From contig NZ_NPEF01000214.1 of assembly GCF_002811955.1 (NCBI RefSeq), forward strand, positions 1-6,522: 6,522 bases of DNA, in the 5' to 3' direction. Below are positions 5,970 to 6,522 of this stretch, piece after piece; the first letter of the stretch is position 1, and the number at the start of each line of letters is the position of its first letter. Made by a program: the position numbers and the translations under genes. Source of the DNA: Leptospira ellisii (lineage in GTDB: Bacteria; Spirochaetota; Leptospiria; Leptospirales; Leptospiraceae). Below the pieces are notes generated by a model. It was given only the letters and a program-made list of their open reading frames with translations. It ran no database searches and had not been told where the DNA came from.

Positions 5970-6522
5970 TTGAAATTTTTCATACCCGCAGCCGGATTCG
6001 GAACCAGGATGAAGGAACTGACCCGCGATCTCCCCAAGCCCCTTCTTCCCGTAAACGGAATCCCTTTGATCTACTACTCGCTTTTTCAGGCCTGGGTGCA
6101 GAACGCGGAAGGCGCCGTGATCAACCTTCATTTTTACGGCGATAAAATACGGGAGGAGTTGCGGAATTTCAAACCGTTCCCGATTTATTTTTCGGAGGAA
6201 AAAAAGGAAATCCTAGGCACGGCGGGAGGAATCCGAACCGGTTTGGAACGGGCGGGATGGATGGGAGAAACGATCTCCGTCGTCAATCCGGACTTTTTAT
6301 ATCTCCCGGAAAAAGGATTTAAAATCGTCGCAACTCCGCGGACGTTTTCCGCAGATTGTGCGCTGTATCTTCTTCCTCAACCGCAAAACGCGAGTTATAC
6401 GGGCTTGAACTTGGAAGGGGATCGAATCCGTTTCGGAACGGGAGATCTGTTTTACGTGGGAATCGGAATTTTGGAAAGCTCCGTCCTAGAACCGATCGAA
6501 CCGGAAACGTATGCTGACCTTT
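5970..6522 (+). CDS. murU: MurU-like sugar-1-phosphate nucleotidyltransferase, 3' truncated by window end
   Basis: The first 184 residues of a nucleotidyltransferase; the remainder lies beyond the window (MurU is about 220-240 residues). MurU transfers UMP from UTP to MurNAc-alpha-1-phosphate, giving UDP-MurNAc and pyrophosphate. Visible from the TTG start: IPAAGFGTRMKELTRDLPKP (5-24), the nucleotide-binding signature with Arg13 and Lys23; PVNGIPLIYYSL (28-39); VINLHFYGDKI (50-60), close to the VINHAWLG-type segment of MurU; LGTAGGI (82-88); VVNPDFL (104-110), with Asp108 as the likely metal ligand where NGD is usual; and a late FYVGIGIL (161-168), like the FSGIGL segment of this family. It follows the AmgK-like gene by 15 bp. 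Nucleotide and sugar specificity cannot be fixed by eye: the LGTAGGI loop sits between MurU (ETGGGI) and guanylyl/thymidylyl-transferases (LGTAGA). HddC-like or LicC-like roles are the alternatives. Confidence 0.8.
   Translation, partial: MKFFIPAAGFGTRMKELTRDLPKPLLPVNGIPLIYYSLFQAWVQNAEGAVINLHFYGDKIREELRNFKPFPIYFSEEKKEILGTAGGIRTGLERAGWMGETISVVNPDFLYLPEKGFKIVATPRTFSADCALYLLPQPQNASYTGLNLEGDRIRFGTGDLFYVGIGILESSVLEPIEPETYADL

Noticed and set aside
1..6522. CRISPR array, tRNA/rRNA, insertion sequence, phage or defence island
   Set aside because: No regularly spaced repeats, no cloverleaf or rRNA sequence, no transposase or integrase frame, and uniform codon style across the genes.

Overview
The window looks like ordinary chromosome of a spirochaete, most likely a higher-GC Leptospira. 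This rests on style: PAS/GAF-rich soluble histidine kinases, a mixed lysine/glutamate-rich protein composition, tight gene packing and use of TTG starts. No marker gene proves it, and the composition looks near 50% G+C by eye, which is high for the genus. I see no mobile element, rRNA, tRNA or CRISPR array.

Layout. On the minus strand, 33-896 encodes a complete alpha/beta-hydrolase. A 178-bp divergent spacer (897-1074) follows; it holds two TTCCGCGG boxes and a possible but doubtful 46-residue minus-strand ORF. On the plus strand come four genes in close order: a 773-residue cytoplasmic sensor kinase PAS-GAF-PAS-PAS-HisKA-HATPase (1075-3396); after 46 bp, a 503-residue REC-PAS-HisKA-HATPase protein (3443-4954); after 7 bp, a 330-residue APH-fold sugar kinase of the AmgK type (4962-5954); and after 15 bp, a MurU-type sugar-1-phosphate nucleotidyltransferase that starts with TTG and runs off the window end (5970-6522).

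How the genes fit together. The first kinase and the receiver-kinase form a plausible phosphorelay: kinase 1 could phosphorylate the N-terminal receiver of protein 2, whose own kinase core would then signal to a regulator elsewhere. No DNA-binding output gene lies here. The last two genes form the AmgK/MurU couple known from Pseudomonas-type peptidoglycan salvage: an anomeric kinase makes MurNAc-alpha-1-phosphate and a uridylyltransferase turns it into UDP-MurNAc, bypassing the fosfomycin-sensitive MurA step. Their apparent co-transcription with a sensory relay, outside proteobacteria, is the most interesting point of the window. The pathway assignment rests on motif recognition, and other kinase/nucleotidyltransferase couples such as LicA/LicC-like ones remain possible.
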